From Aureococcus anophagefferens (taxonomy: Eukaryota > Sar > Pelagophyceae > Pelagomonadales > Pelagomonadaceae), in NCBI RefSeq assembly GCF_000186865.1, contig NW_008705566.1, positions 2,597,699-2,661,698 of the forward strand: a stretch of DNA of 64,000 nucleotides. The letters run 5' to 3'. This document shows positions 7,573 to 17,632 of this stretch, in pieces (position 1 is the first letter of the stretch; each line of letters begins with the position of its first letter). The notes beneath the pieces were generated by a model. That model searched no databases. It saw only the letters and a program-made list of their open reading frames with translations, and was not told the origin of the DNA. Both the position numbers and the translations under genes were made by a program.

Positions 7573-9093
7573 ATGGTGCTCAAAAACCTCCTCGTCCTCG
7601 TCGCGAGCGCCGCCGCGCTCGAGAAGCACCACCACCACCACCCCGTGACCTGCGACGTCGCCGTCGTCGGCGGCGGCCCCGGCGGCACCTACCTCAGCGC
7701 CCGCCTCGCGCTCGACAGCCCAACAACACCCAAGGTCTGCATGTTCGAGCGCGGGACGCGCGTCGGCGGGCGCATCCACAGCCTCCGCGGCCAGGGCCCC
7801 GCCAAGGACCTCGTCGTCGAGGCCGGCGCGTACCGCTTCGTGCTCAACCGGACGTGCGCGGACATCGAGGGCTGGTCCTGGTGCCTGTCGACGCCGCTGA
7901 CGCGCGGCATCGTCGAGGATTATTTGGAGTTAAACTGGACGCGCTACAACCCCGACGCGACGGCCTGGGACCACGAGCTCGCGAAGATCACGGACGCGGA
8001 CGGCGCCGACGCCGGTTTTTTAACGTTCGTCGAGGACCTGCTCGCGCGCGCAGAGAGCTCCGGCCGCTTCGAGGTCTACTTCGGCCACGAGGTGACGTCG
8101 CTGGCCAAGGTCGACGGCGGCTACGCTCTCAACTTCGCCGACGGGTCGACGGCGCTCGCGAAGCAGGTCGCTCTAAACCTGCCGCAGACGCCGCTCCTCC
8201 GGGTTTTGGCGAAGAGCGCCATCGCCGAGACCGCCGCGGACGTGCCCGACGTCGTCCACACCATGCTCGCCTTTCCCTTGCTGAAGCTCTACGTCCACTA
8301 CGACGACGCCTGGTGGCGCAACATCCTGGGCCTCACGAGCGGCCCGTTCAACAACTCGGACGCGTGGAGCTGGAAGGACGACCCGTCTCCCATGGCCCAG
8401 GACGACTGCCTCGCGGCGCGCCAGCTGCCCTTCGTGCTCCAGGGCTCCTACCACGACGGCGACGTGCGCTGCGACGCCGACGGCGCCCGCTGCCGCGGCT
8501 TCATCCAGGCCGCGTACATGGGCGACGTCCAGGCCGTGCGCCTCTACCAGCAGTTCCACTTCGCAGAGAACGGCGACTCCGTGGCCCACCTCGACGCCGC
8601 CAACCCGCACGACGACAAGCTCCTGCGCCAGGTCCACGAGGCGCTCGTGGCGTACCACGCGCCCATGATGGACGAGGCCGCGCTCGAAAAGGTCCGGGGC
8701 CTGTCGCCGAACATGGGCGTGCTCTCGATCTGGGACCAGACGGCCGCGGGATTTGGAGCGGCCTGCCACATGCCCAAGGCCCTCGCCAAGGACGGCGCGG
8801 GCGTCGCGCCGGAGAAGATCCCGTCCACGGCCATGCGCCCCTTCGGGCCGACCGAGGACATCTTCCTCGCGAACGAGGCCTACGGCACGGTGGAGTGCTT
8901 CGCCGAGGGGTCCCTCGTCATGGCGGAGAACGTCGCCGCGGCGCTCGGCGTGCCGCCGCCGACGTGGATCGACCCGGCCATCTACGACCATGACATCCGC
9001 TTCAACGCGTCCGTCGCGCACCCGTCCGGCCGCGCCAAGGGCGCGTCGCACCCGCGCGGCGACCTCGCCTTCATCGAGGCCCTCGCCAAGTAG
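7573..9093 (+). CDS. Secretory-pathway FAD-dependent oxidoreductase (amine oxidase-like)
   Basis: 506 aa. A signal peptide (VLKNLLVLVASAAAL) is followed by a run of five histidines and then a Rossmann FAD motif, CDVAVVGGGPGGTYLSA, at about residues 28-44. The second flavin motif VGGRIHS follows about 30 residues on, as in monoamine, polyamine and protoporphyrinogen oxidases. The C-terminal FAD contact region includes FLANEAYGTVECFAEGSLVM. The substrate is unknown; secreted L-amino-acid oxidase-like roles are possible. The five-His run after the signal is unusual and could bind metal. Its own start is well supported by the signal peptide. It is convergent (14 bp) with the frame-broken GPI candidate. 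Confidence 0.82.
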   Translation: MVLKNLLVLVASAAALEKHHHHHPVTCDVAVVGGGPGGTYLSARLALDSPTTPKVCMFERGTRVGGRIHSLRGQGPAKDLVVEAGAYRFVLNRTCADIEGWSWCLSTPLTRGIVEDYLELNWTRYNPDATAWDHELAKITDADGADAGFLTFVEDLLARAESSGRFEVYFGHEVTSLAKVDGGYALNFADGSTALAKQVALNLPQTPLLRVLAKSAIAETAADVPDVVHTMLAFPLLKLYVHYDDAWWRNILGLTSGPFNNSDAWSWKDDPSPMAQDDCLAARQLPFVLQGSYHDGDVRCDADGARCRGFIQAAYMGDVQAVRLYQQFHFAENGDSVAHLDAANPHDDKLLRQVHEALVAYHAPMMDEAALEKVRGLSPNMGVLSIWDQTAAGFGAACHMPKALAKDGAGVAPEKIPSTAMRPFGPTEDIFLANEAYGTVECFAEGSLVMAENVAAALGVPPPTWIDPAIYDHDIRFNASVAHPSGRAKGASHPRGDLAFIEALAK

Positions 9094-9107
9094 AAGGGCG
9101 CCTTCGT

Positions 9108-10149
9108 TTAACTGTATGCTAGAACCCATCCAAAGAGCAGGAGGGATGGCGCCGCGGACGCGGCGCCGGACGTGTCGTCGCCGCCGGACGTGTCGCCGGA
9201 TGTGTCGTAGCCGCCGGATGTGTCGTCGTCGCCGCCGCCGCCCTCGACGGACTGCGCCGGGCCGGACAACGACGCGCAGCTCAGCACCCAGTCGCCGTAC
9301 ACGGCACACGCGAGCACCGCGCCGTAGGCCGCCGTCGCCGCGACCGTCGCCCGGACGTCGCAGTCGTAGGCGTCGCACACGGGGTCGCAGACGGACGTAC
9401 ATTCCGCCGCCGCCTCGATCGTAAACTGCTCGCCGTCGGCCGCCGCGTACCCGGTCTCCGGCGTCGTTTCGACGGTGGCGTCGCCGACGGTGCCCGCGCC
9501 GATGCCGTGGAGGCCACCGACATCGAACTCTACGTACAACCAGTCGTCGTCGCCGAGGTCGAGCGCGTTGGCGACGGCGAGATCCATCTTGTCCGCGCGG
9601 ACGTCCCCGAAGGACTCGCCGGAGCACGAGGTCGCCGTCCGGCGCGCTCGCCACGAGGAAGACGAGCTCCGGGTGCCAGGCGTACGTCGTCGCGTTGCCT
9701 TCGCCGCGCGCGCAGTAGTAGTTCGTGTCGCCGTAGCGGTCGTCGGCGCGCCACGCGGCGCTGCGATTGAAAGACCACGACAACGGCGCAGCCCCGGCGA
9801 TAATTAAAGTCGTCGCCTCGTCGGTCAGATCGCACGACGCCTCGTACGACAAACCGACGGAAACGTCGACGGCGTAGGGCGCCGCGTTGAAGAAGCCGAC
9901 CGTGCCGTTCGCGTAGAGCGGCGGGAGCGCGTCGCACTTGGACGGACATCCGCCCAAAGCGTCGGCCGGCCAGGGCGCACCGTCGTAGCGGCAGCCGCCA
10001 CAGTGGCGGCAGAAGTTGGACGAGCTGTACTCGCGGCAGTAGCCATTGATGTCATTCAAGCCATCGCAGTCCGCGTGGGAGGTGCAGGAGTTCGATGGAC
10101 AGATGCGCGCTGCTGTTATGAGCGCTAGGAGCAAGAAATGCTTTGCCAT
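9108..10149 (-). CDS. Putative GPI-anchored secreted cysteine-rich protein, one frame break
   Basis: About 346 aa if read through a single-base shift near 9627. The first part, from ATG 10149, has a signal peptide (AKHFLLLALITAARI) and a cysteine-rich start (CTSHADCDGLNDINGYCREY). At 9627 the frame passes from ...APDGDL into CSGESFGDVRADKMDLAV, and the protein-like sequence continues with more cysteines. The C-terminus has a DTSGG-type low-complexity stalk (about 30 residues) and a hydrophobic tail (SLLLFGWVLAYS) with small residues before it, a GPI-attachment pattern. No intron fits the break, so it is a sequence error, pseudogene or frameshift. Function is not recognised. Divergent from the GT8 gene (89 bp). 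Confidence 0.6.
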
Positions 10150-10238
10150 CGAAGCTGCCCGCTTTTTCTTGCCGCTCAACTTCCCTGATCTTTCCTCTCG
10201 GAGGGGCTGCCGCTGATGGGCTAGCGCATCTCGCGACC

Positions 10239-13200
10239 ATGCGCAGCCCACACGCGTTGCTCGCTGCAGCGCTGTGGTTTGCAACCGCGTCCACTGAACC
10301 GCCGTCGTCGCACGCGGTGCTGCGCAGCCTGGCGCTGGCCGAGTTCCGGCGGACGCATCCCGGCGAGCGCCCGGCCAAGATCGAAGCGAAAGCGCACGCG
10401 CCGTCGGACGCGGCCACCGACGTCCTCGCCGACCTCGGCCGCGAGGCCGTCGCGTCGGCGCTCGTCGCCGCGCGCGGCGCCGTGCGGCGCGTCACGTGCG
10501 CCTGCCACGCGCGGGGACCCGACGGCCGGCCTCTCGACGTCTCCGGCGCGTTCGACGTCGACGAGGCCAACGCGACGACGCCCGTCGTCTTCTCCGCGTC
10601 CTACCTGCTCCCGACGCGCAGCGAGGTCGCCCTCTTCGCGAACGACGGCGGCGGCGTCCTCGCGCGGACGCGGCGCGACGGCGTCGCGGAGACGTTCGCC
10701 GTCGGCCCGGACGGCGCGGCGCCGCCGCCCGCGGACGCGGACGCCGCCGTCGCCGAGGGCGTCGTTGATGTGACCGTCGTCACACGCGTCCTCGACGCCT
10801 GCGCCGCGGCGATGGTCGAGGCGAGCGCGACGCTCGACGGCGACGCGGACGCGCTGGACTACGAAACCGACGGCGCCCAAATCTGGCGCGGCGCGCTCGA
10901 CGGCGACGCGCTGTCGGCCCTGCGCTTCGCCCGCGAGTCGACGTCGCGCGACGCCGTGGTCTGTTCGCTGTGGCCGAGCGTCTGGCCCGCGCCGCGGCCC
11001 TGCGCCTACGGCATGGGCGAGCTCGACGAGGCTCTCGCGGACGCGGGCCTGTCCGCGCTCGCGGCGACGCTGCTTCCGCACCGCGGCGCGGGCGACGCCG
11101 TGTCGCTCGTCGCCGTCTACGTCGACGCGCCCGGCAACGCGACGCAGCCCTGGGGCTACGACTTCGCGGCGGATCTGGCCGTCGAGTACGTCGTCGCGCC
11201 GCTCGCCGACGGCGCCGCGTGGGACCTCCGGCCCGGGTCCCACGCCCGAGCGCACGGCGCCGCGCCGCGCTTCCCACGGACCGACGCGTCGGCGACGGCG
11301 GGGGCGCCGCCGCCGGGCGCGACCGTCGCCGCGGACGCGCGCGTCGGCGACGTCCTCGCGCTCAAGCCGGCGCTCTGGCACCGGCGCCGCGGCAACGGCC
11401 GGTCCACGTCCCAGCCCGCCGTTGTCGCCGTCTTCGCGCCGAGCCACCACCTCCGGGACGGCGCCGACGGGCCGAAGCCCGCGACGGAGTCGCTCCACGA
11501 GGCCAAGTTGCGGGCGCTCCTCGCGGCGCCGTCCGACGACGCGTATTCGCGACGGCTCGCCCGCGAGGCGGCGCCCGTCGCCGTCTTCCGCGGCGTCGAC
11601 GAGTCGCCCTTCCGGCGCGTCGACGCCCAGTGCGACCTCGGCGCCGCGCTCGAGGGCGCGCTGCCCGCGGCCGCGGCCGCGGACGACTCCGCGATCGGCG
11701 GGCCCTTCGTCTGCCCGAACGCGACGACGACGGTGGACGCGCTGCTCGCGGCGACGCGCCTCGCGGCGTTTCGCGGCGCGTCCGCGGCCCTCGGCGCCGC
11801 CACGAGCGGCGAGCGCGTCGTCGAGCTCGGCGGCGGCAGCGGCCAGCTCGCGTTCTCGACCGCGCGCGAGACGCGCGACTACTTTTTCGTCGACGCGCCC
11901 GTGGCCGCGGCGCTCAAGTGCGCGGCGCTCGAGGCGGCCTGGCGCCGCGACGCCCCGGCGACGCGCGTGCCCTTTGAGTGCGCGAGCGTCGAGGCCTTTG
12001 CGCGGCGGCCGGACCCGTTCTGGGGCCACGACGCGCGCGAGCGGCGGCGCTTCGTCGCGACGGGCGGCGGCGGCGCGACGGCGGACCAGCGGCGCGCCGT
12101 CGCGGCGCGCGTCGCCCACTTCGACGCCTTCTGGCTCCTCGGCGACGGCTTCGGCGACGGTTTCCGGGCCGCCGCGGAGGCGCGCGACTGCGCCGCGCCG
12201 CCGCCGGCCGGCGCGCCGCCGGCCGACGTCGCCGCGGCCGTCGTCTGCCCGTCGGGCCGCTACGGCTCCACGGCCATGGCCTGGCAGGCCGGCCGCGTCG
12301 CCAACGCCTTCGGCGAGCGCTACGTCGTCGGCGAGCGGCGGCCGCATCGCGCCGTCGCCGCGGCGCTCGTGCCCTGCCTCGCGAACGCGCGCGGCGACGC
12401 CGTCGAGATCCTGGCCGACGACCCCCTCTGGCGCGACTTCACGGCCGAGGCCGCGCTCCAGCGCTTCGTCGCGTCGCCGCCCTTTCGAGCCGCGTCGTCG
12501 GGCGAGACCGCGGCGACCGTGGCGGCGCGCCACGTCGCCGCGTGCCAGCGCTGGGACGCGTTGTGCGTGTCGCAGAACGTGTCGACGCACGCGCCCTGCC
12601 GCGGCGTCCTCAGCGGCCTGGGCGCGCCGGGCGAGGTCGCCTGCGTCCTCCACGCGGTCGCGCGCGGCCGGAGCGGCGCGTTCTCGAGGAGTACGGCGCT
12701 CGCGTCCTGCGCGGGCGACCTCCTCGCCGCGCCCAAGCCCCACGCCCGCCCGCGGCCGCCGCAACCAAACGAGGCCCTCGTCAAGCGCCTCTACGAGCTC
12801 GACGCGGTCCTGGGCAACCCGCGGCGGCTCTGCCACCTCGGGGCGCGCGTCCTGTCGCCCGCGTCCTACTGGCTCGCGGCGACGCGGCCCCACCTGGAGA
12901 TCGTCATCCTCGCCGTGCCCGGCGAGTCGTCGACGCGCGAGGAGCTGCTCGTGCTCGAGCGCCTCGCGCACCTGCTCCCGCACCGCTTCCTCAAGGCGGT
13001 GACGCTCAACGCGGAGGCCGCGCTCGCGGCGCCGAGCCTCGACGCGCTCCGCGGCACCTGCGACGTCTTCTACGCCGACCTCTGGAAGCTGCGGTCGCTC
13101 AATGAAACGGACTACGCCGCCATGGCGACGTTCCTGCGGCACCGCCAGCGCTCGCGGCTCGTCGTGCCCGGCGTCTTCGACGGGCCGGTCCCCTGGCCGC

Positions 13201-14685
13201 ACCAGTCGCCGGGCGGCCGCTTCTACCTCTCCGACTCCCGGTCCAAGCCGCCCGAACAGCCGACGATCCGCCACTTCAAATGCGTCGACTTCGCCGCGAG
13301 CGACGCGGCCGGCGACCCCGTCATGGCGCTCGGCGCGTGCGAGCGATCCGTCGGCCCGAACTGGGTCGGCTTCGGCGGCTTTCGACGACTAGACGTGCCG
13401 GACGTCGCAGCGCCGCCGCGGCGCGACACGCGGCGGAACATCTCGACACCCCCCGCGGCGGACGCGGACGCGGTCTTCGCCGCCGCGGGCAACGACGCCG
13501 GCTACTGCGACTACGCGCTCGTCGCGTGCGCGGCGCCCGGCGACGGCCGCCGCGCGCGCGAGGCGCTCGCCGTCATCGCCTCCGCCGTGCTCGCGGCGCC
13601 GCCGGGGCCGCCCCAAATCTGCAAGCTCCGCTTCCACGTGCTCTGCAACCAGGCCGCCGCGGAGCACTTCGCCGCGGGCGTGCCGGCCGTCGTCGACCTC
13701 GCCCAAAAACGGTTCGGCAGCTACAACCATCTCGTCGTCACGCTCAGCGTCCTGTGGCCGTGACGATTTTCGAGAGATTTGGACCGGGAAAACGATGAAA
13801 AATCGTCACCGTCATGCTTGGTAGGTCACGCTCGACTTCTACGAGTGGACGCGCAAATTCCCCGCGCCCGAGAGGTTCGTCGCCCTCTTCAAGCCCTGCG
13901 CCGTCGTGAAGCTCTTTCTGCCGTCGCTCCTCGCGAAGAACGACACGGCCGGCTTGGGCGCCGCGGTCTACGTCGACACGGACGTGCTCTTCCTCGACGA
14001 CCCGCAGCGCGTCTGGGTCGACGCCGTCGGCGCGCTCGCCGCGTCCGGCGCCGTCGCGGCCGCCGCCGCGGAGCACGGCGACCTCGAGGCGGGCTGCTCG
14101 TCGACGGACCACTTCTACGACCACGAGGAACGCGAGACGCCGCGGGCCTTCGCCGACGACGGCGCGAACACGGGCGTCGTCGCGCTGAATTTCACGCGCG
14201 CGCGGGCCGTCGGCTACGAGGCGCGCCTCGTCGAGGCGCTCCTGGACCTCGACCGGTCGGGCGGCGAGCGCGCGCTCTCCCTCGGCGACCAGTCCGTCTT
14301 CAACGTCGCCGCGGGCAACGCGTCGCTGGACGTCGCGCGGCTGCCCTGCGAATTCAATTATCGCACGGACCACTGCGCCCACGACGCCTTCGACTGCGGC
14401 CGGTGCGGCTCCGTGCCGCGGCTCCTCCACGCGCCGCGGTCCGCGGCGCACGCGGACTCGGCGCACCACGTGCCCGCCTTCGGCGTGTTCTACGGCTTCC
14501 TCCAGGACGTCCTGCGGGGGGACGGCGCCGCCCACGCGACGGCCGCGCGCGGCCTCCGCGCGGTCCTCGCGGACGACGGCCGCGTCGCGCGCGCGCGGTG
14601 CCGCGGCGTCGCCCGGGCCGTCGCGGCCGCGCTCGCGGCCCACGCGCCGACGCCGGACGCCGCGGCGGCCCTCGCCGCGATCTAG
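10239..14685 (+). CDS. Large multidomain glycosyltransferase, C-terminal GT8 of GXYLT type, one intron
   Basis: 1452 aa after removing intron 13737-13824. A signal peptide (RSPHALLAAALWFATAS) starts it. Residues about 90-420 look oxygenase-like (LRPGSHARAHG, then VGDVLALKPALWHRR), but I cannot place the metal ligands. Residues about 510-640 carry a methyltransferase-like glycine motif (VVELGGGSGQLAFS). From about 1100 a GT8 domain runs as in glucoside xylosyltransferases: FHVLCNQ, then FYEWTRKFPAPERF, the DxD site YVDTDVLFLDDP, LGDQSVFN, and LPCEFNYRTDHC. It therefore probably glycosylates proteins or polysaccharide in the Golgi. The architecture is unusual and the N-terminal functions are uncertain. 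Its stop codon is one base from the convergent neighbour's. Confidence 0.75.
13737..13824 (+). mobile_element. Introner-like intron (88 bp, GT-AG) inside the GT8 gene
   Basis: The GT8 domain is interrupted by a stop and a frame change. Removing 13737-13824 joins ...SYNHL-V to VTLDFYEWTRK in phase 0. The insertion is flanked by a direct repeat GTCACGCTC (13737-13745 and 13825-13833), so an 8-9 bp target duplication is visible. Inside, an 11-bp perfect inverted repeat GTGACGATTTT / AAAATCGTCAC brackets the centre. The donor GT is the first two bases of the upstream duplication copy; the AG is the last two of the element. The outer ends are diverged. Confidence 0.88.
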
Positions 14686-14686
14686 G

Positions 14687-15112
14687 CTAGACGACTAGCA
14701 TCTCGTCGGTGCCGAAGAACTCGACCCAGATCGTCAGGCCCGACGACGGCATCTGCGCGACGACGACCTGCTCCTTGCCGTGGAGCACGGGTTTGACGTC
14801 GATGTCGAACTCCTCCGTGCCGTCGTTGTCGTTGCCCGCGCTCACGTGCAGCGGCGGCGCGTCGCCCTGCAGGACGTAGTTCTTCACCGCGACGAAACCC
14901 GTGGACCGCCCAAAGTCCTCGCGGAGGACCGTGCCCTCGACTTTTTTGTCGACGGTCAGCGTGAGCTCGATGCGCCAGTTGGGGAAGTCCTTGAGCACCT
15001 CCTCGTCGGCGCGCACGCGCAGGTGGCCGTGCAGCCCTCCGGGCCTCGACACGGACATGAGCGGGGGCTGCTGCGCAGCGGCGGACGCGTCGCGGATGCG
15101 CTGCGCCGCCAT
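14687..15112 (-). CDS. Conserved-looking small protein, unknown function
   Basis: 141 aa from ATG 15112. A low-complexity start (AAQRIRDASAAAQQPP) leads into a compact beta-rich domain: WRIELTLTVDKKVEGTVLRE, then FGRSTGFVAVKNYVLQGD, FDIDVKPVLHGKEQVVVAQM and LTIWVEFFGTDEM. I do not recognise it. No signal peptide or membrane segment is seen from this start. A longer frame begins at 15202, but the added residues are Arg-rich and look non-coding. The pattern of alternating hydrophobic residues and normal codon use argues for a real gene. It is convergent with GT8, one base between stops, so the transcripts must overlap. Confidence 0.6.
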   Translation of the reverse strand: MAAQRIRDASAAAQQPPLMSVSRPGGLHGHLRVRADEEVLKDFPNWRIELTLTVDKKVEGTVLREDFGRSTGFVAVKNYVLQGDAPPLHVSAGNDNDGTEEFDIDVKPVLHGKEQVVVAQMPSSGLTIWVEFFGTDEMLVV

Positions 15113-15348
15113 GGCCGGCGACGGCGCGCGGCGGACTCGTGGCAGCAATGAGTGCGGCGATGCGTGTCTTCCAGCACTTCCGCAACTGAACCAGGCGCGC
15201 ACTGCCGTCGACGACGGGCAGCTGCTGCGATCGCGTTTTTTTCAGTGCTGGAAATCCTTCAGCTTCAGCTCAGCGGTCACATCAGCACCGGCCTGATTAG
15301 AATGACGATGATGATGATGGGCTGCCCCGACGCGGCCTAGCCGTCGCG

Positions 15349-16674
15349 ATGGACGCCCTGCCGGAGATGGCGTCGCCGCTGGGCCAGATGATAGTCCTCG
15401 GCCTCGTCTTTTTCCTCATCTTCGCGTCCTACTACATGGAGCAGGGCTTCGCGTCGGACCTCTTCGGCGCGACGCTGGCCTCGGACACGCTCGTGGCGCT
15501 CTACGCGGCCTTCACCGTGGGCTGCTTCTTCGCGCCCTGCGTCGTCAACTTCTACGGCGCCAAGCCGTCGCTCGTCGCCGGCGCCGCGGGCTACGCGTCC
15601 CTGTCGGTCGCGGCGTTCGCGTACGCGGCGTCGGGCGACGCGGCCTGGGCGTCGGGCGTCGTCGTCGCCGCCGGCGCGCTCAACGGCGTCGCGGCGGCGC
15701 TCCTCTGGACGGCCCAGGGCCAGATCTACCTCGCCATCGCCGCCGCGGACGACCGCGCGGACGCCGGCCGCCTCTTCTCCGTCTTCTGGTGCCTCTTCAA
15801 CGCGTCCGCGGTCGCCGGCGGCCTCGTGACCTTCGCCTACTTCTCCACGAGCTCGAGCGGCGGCGACGCGCCGCTCTACGCGCTCTTCACGCTCTTCATC
15901 GTCCTCGGCGCGTCCGCGGCGACGCTCCTCGCGCCGCCGCCGAAGGGCGAGGAGCCGCTGCTGGGCGACAAGGACGACGCGGCGGCGGACCATGTCCCGA
16001 AGCCCGCCTTCTGCGCCGCGGCGCTCGTGGAGGCGCGGGCGACGCTCGCGCTCTTCACGACGCGCCGCGCGCTCACGCTCGCGCCGCTCTTCTGGTACAC
16101 GGGCTTCGCCGCGCCCTACCAATTGGACGGCTTCGTGGACCGCTTCTTCCGGGAGCGCGTCGCGGGCCTCGAGCTGGCTTGTTTCTATTCCATGGAGATG
16201 GTCGGCGCCGTGCTCGCGGGGCGGCTCCTCGACGACGTTTCGCGGTCGCCGCGCGCGAACGCGAAACGGGTGTTGGCGATCTTCGCCGCGGCCGCGGCCG
16301 GGGCCTACGGCGTCGCCGCCTGGCTCGAGGCCCTCGCGGCGGAGCGGGCCGACGACGACCCCGTCGCCGTGGGCTTCGACGCGTCCGCGGCGTGCTGGCT
16401 CGCGACGACGGCCGTCGCGGCGCTCTGGGGCTTCGCGGACGCGACGATCCAGACCTACTGCTACTGGGCGCTCGGCGCGCTCTACGGCGCCGAGGCGGAC
16501 CTCGCGCGGAGCGTCGCCTTCTACAAGTTCGTCCAGTCCGCGGGCTACTGCGGCGGCTTCGCGCTGTTGCCGTCGTCGCGCTGCGCCTACGAGGCCCAGC
16601 TCGGCCTCGGCGCCGGCGCGGGCGCCCTCGGCGTATGCCTCGCGCTCCTCGAGCTCCCCGGCGACGTGCGCTAA
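15349..16674 (+). CDS. UNC93-like MFS membrane protein
   Basis: 441 aa with about 11-12 hydrophobic segments. It starts with MIVLGLVFFLIFASYYMEQG and follows the UNC-93/DUF895 pattern: a small-residue second helix (LYAAFTVGCFFAPCVVNFYG), a third pair with GALNGVAAALLWTAQGQIYL (the conserved WTAQG after helix 4), and a cytosolic loop near residue 205 (PKGEEPLLGDKDD). Animal family members act in ion-channel regulation or TLR trafficking; in algae the substrate is unknown. It is divergent from the small unknown protein over 236 bp and convergent with the coiled-coil gene. Confidence 0.82.
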   Translation: MDALPEMASPLGQMIVLGLVFFLIFASYYMEQGFASDLFGATLASDTLVALYAAFTVGCFFAPCVVNFYGAKPSLVAGAAGYASLSVAAFAYAASGDAAWASGVVVAAGALNGVAAALLWTAQGQIYLAIAAADDRADAGRLFSVFWCLFNASAVAGGLVTFAYFSTSSSGGDAPLYALFTLFIVLGASAATLLAPPPKGEEPLLGDKDDAAADHVPKPAFCAAALVEARATLALFTTRRALTLAPLFWYTGFAAPYQLDGFVDRFFRERVAGLELACFYSMEMVGAVLAGRLLDDVSRSPRANAKRVLAIFAAAAAGAYGVAAWLEALAAERADDDPVAVGFDASAACWLATTAVAALWGFADATIQTYCYWALGALYGAEADLARSVAFYKFVQSAGYCGGFALLPSSRCAYEAQLGLGAGAGALGVCLALLELPGDVR

Positions 16675-16716
16675 GACGTGCGCGGCTAGTCGGTTCTTTC
16701 CAGGGGCGAGCGGTTA

Positions 16717-17568
16717 CTACACGGCGAGGATGGGGTTCGCGGAGTAGGACCGCCGCCGCTTCCGGCCGAAGCGGACCCAGGCGAAGAGGCCGACGGCGGA
16801 AGCGGACCCAGGCGAAGCCCATCGGCGGGGCTTCGGCAGGCTGATCTTCCGCCGCCGCGGCGTCGCCGTGACGGCGAAGGACGGCCGCGACGCGCCCGCG
16901 CCCAGGCCCGGCGGCGGCGGCGACGACGGCGGCGGCGGCGGCGGCGGCCGGTCGTCGCCGTCGGACGCGTCGTCGAGGTCGCCGGGCACGACGCCGCCCG
17001 CGCGCCGCACCTCCTCGCGGAGCGCCGCGTTCGCCCGCTGGAGCCGCGTGCGGTCGGCCTGGACGGACGTCACGAGCGCGCGCCAGTCGTCGCGCTCCTC
17101 GACGTGCCACTTCGTCGAGTTCTCCAGCTTCAGCTGGTCCACGTGCGCCCAGCAGAGCTGGAGCTCGTCGGCCGCCGCCTCGAGCTCGCCGCGGAGCGAC
17201 GCGCTCTCGGCCTCGGCCTTGCGCAGGCGGAGCACGAGCGCGGCCTCTTTCTCCGCGTGCTCCAATTTGACCTTCGTGAGGTGCGTCTGGAGCATGGCGA
17301 CGGCGGACATGACTTCTGCGTGCGTTTGCGGCGCGGCGCGCGACGGTCCCGACGGCGATGCGTTCGCGGCGCGGCGCGATGCGACGCTGGCGTCGACGGC
17401 GCGACGCGTCGACGAGGCGGCCGCGTCGACCCCCGCGAATCTGCGCGCTGCAGGCGCGCGAGGGCGGTGCGGCGTCGTCGACGTTTGGAGGACCCAGGGC
17501 CAACGTTCAGGAAAGTACGACTTCAGCAGCGCAGCTTCGGCTGGGCTCTTGAAAGGCTGCCCACTCAT
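16717..17568 (-). CDS. Coiled-coil protein with proline-rich C-terminus
   Basis: 283 aa from ATG 17568. Residues about 85-200 form an amphipathic, leucine-zipper-like coiled coil (VAMLQTHLTKVKLEHAEKEA through LRLRKAEAESASLRGELEAA). A poly-proline stretch follows (about residue 220), then a basic tail. The start SGQPFKSPAEAALLKSYFPE is natural in composition. Upstream in-frame sequence to 18063 is antisense to the GTPase-like gene and was not included. A short duplicated segment (CGGACCCAGGCGAAG at two places near 16776 and 16803) sits in the last codons. The role is probably structural; nothing more can be said. Confidence 0.6.
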   Translation of the reverse strand: MSGQPFKSPAEAALLKSYFPERWPWVLQTSTTPHRPRAPAARRFAGVDAAASSTRRAVDASVASRRAANASPSGPSRAAPQTHAEVMSAVAMLQTHLTKVKLEHAEKEAALVLRLRKAEAESASLRGELEAAADELQLCWAHVDQLKLENSTKWHVEERDDWRALVTSVQADRTRLQRANAALREEVRRAGGVVPGDLDDASDGDDRPPPPPPPSSPPPPGLGAGASRPSFAVTATPRRRKISLPKPRRWASPGSASAVGLFAWVRFGRKRRRSYSANPILAV

Positions 17569-17632
17569 CTTGCCCACTCGAACTGCCGGCCCCCACCCGA
17601 GCGGGCCCGCCGCACCCCACTCGAACTGCCAA

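Noticed and set aside
16868..17632. Plus-strand N-terminal extension of pseudo-GTPase A
   Set aside because: It is the complement of the coiled-coil gene, Gly/Ser/Arg-rich and without pattern; ATG 17633 starts natural sequence.
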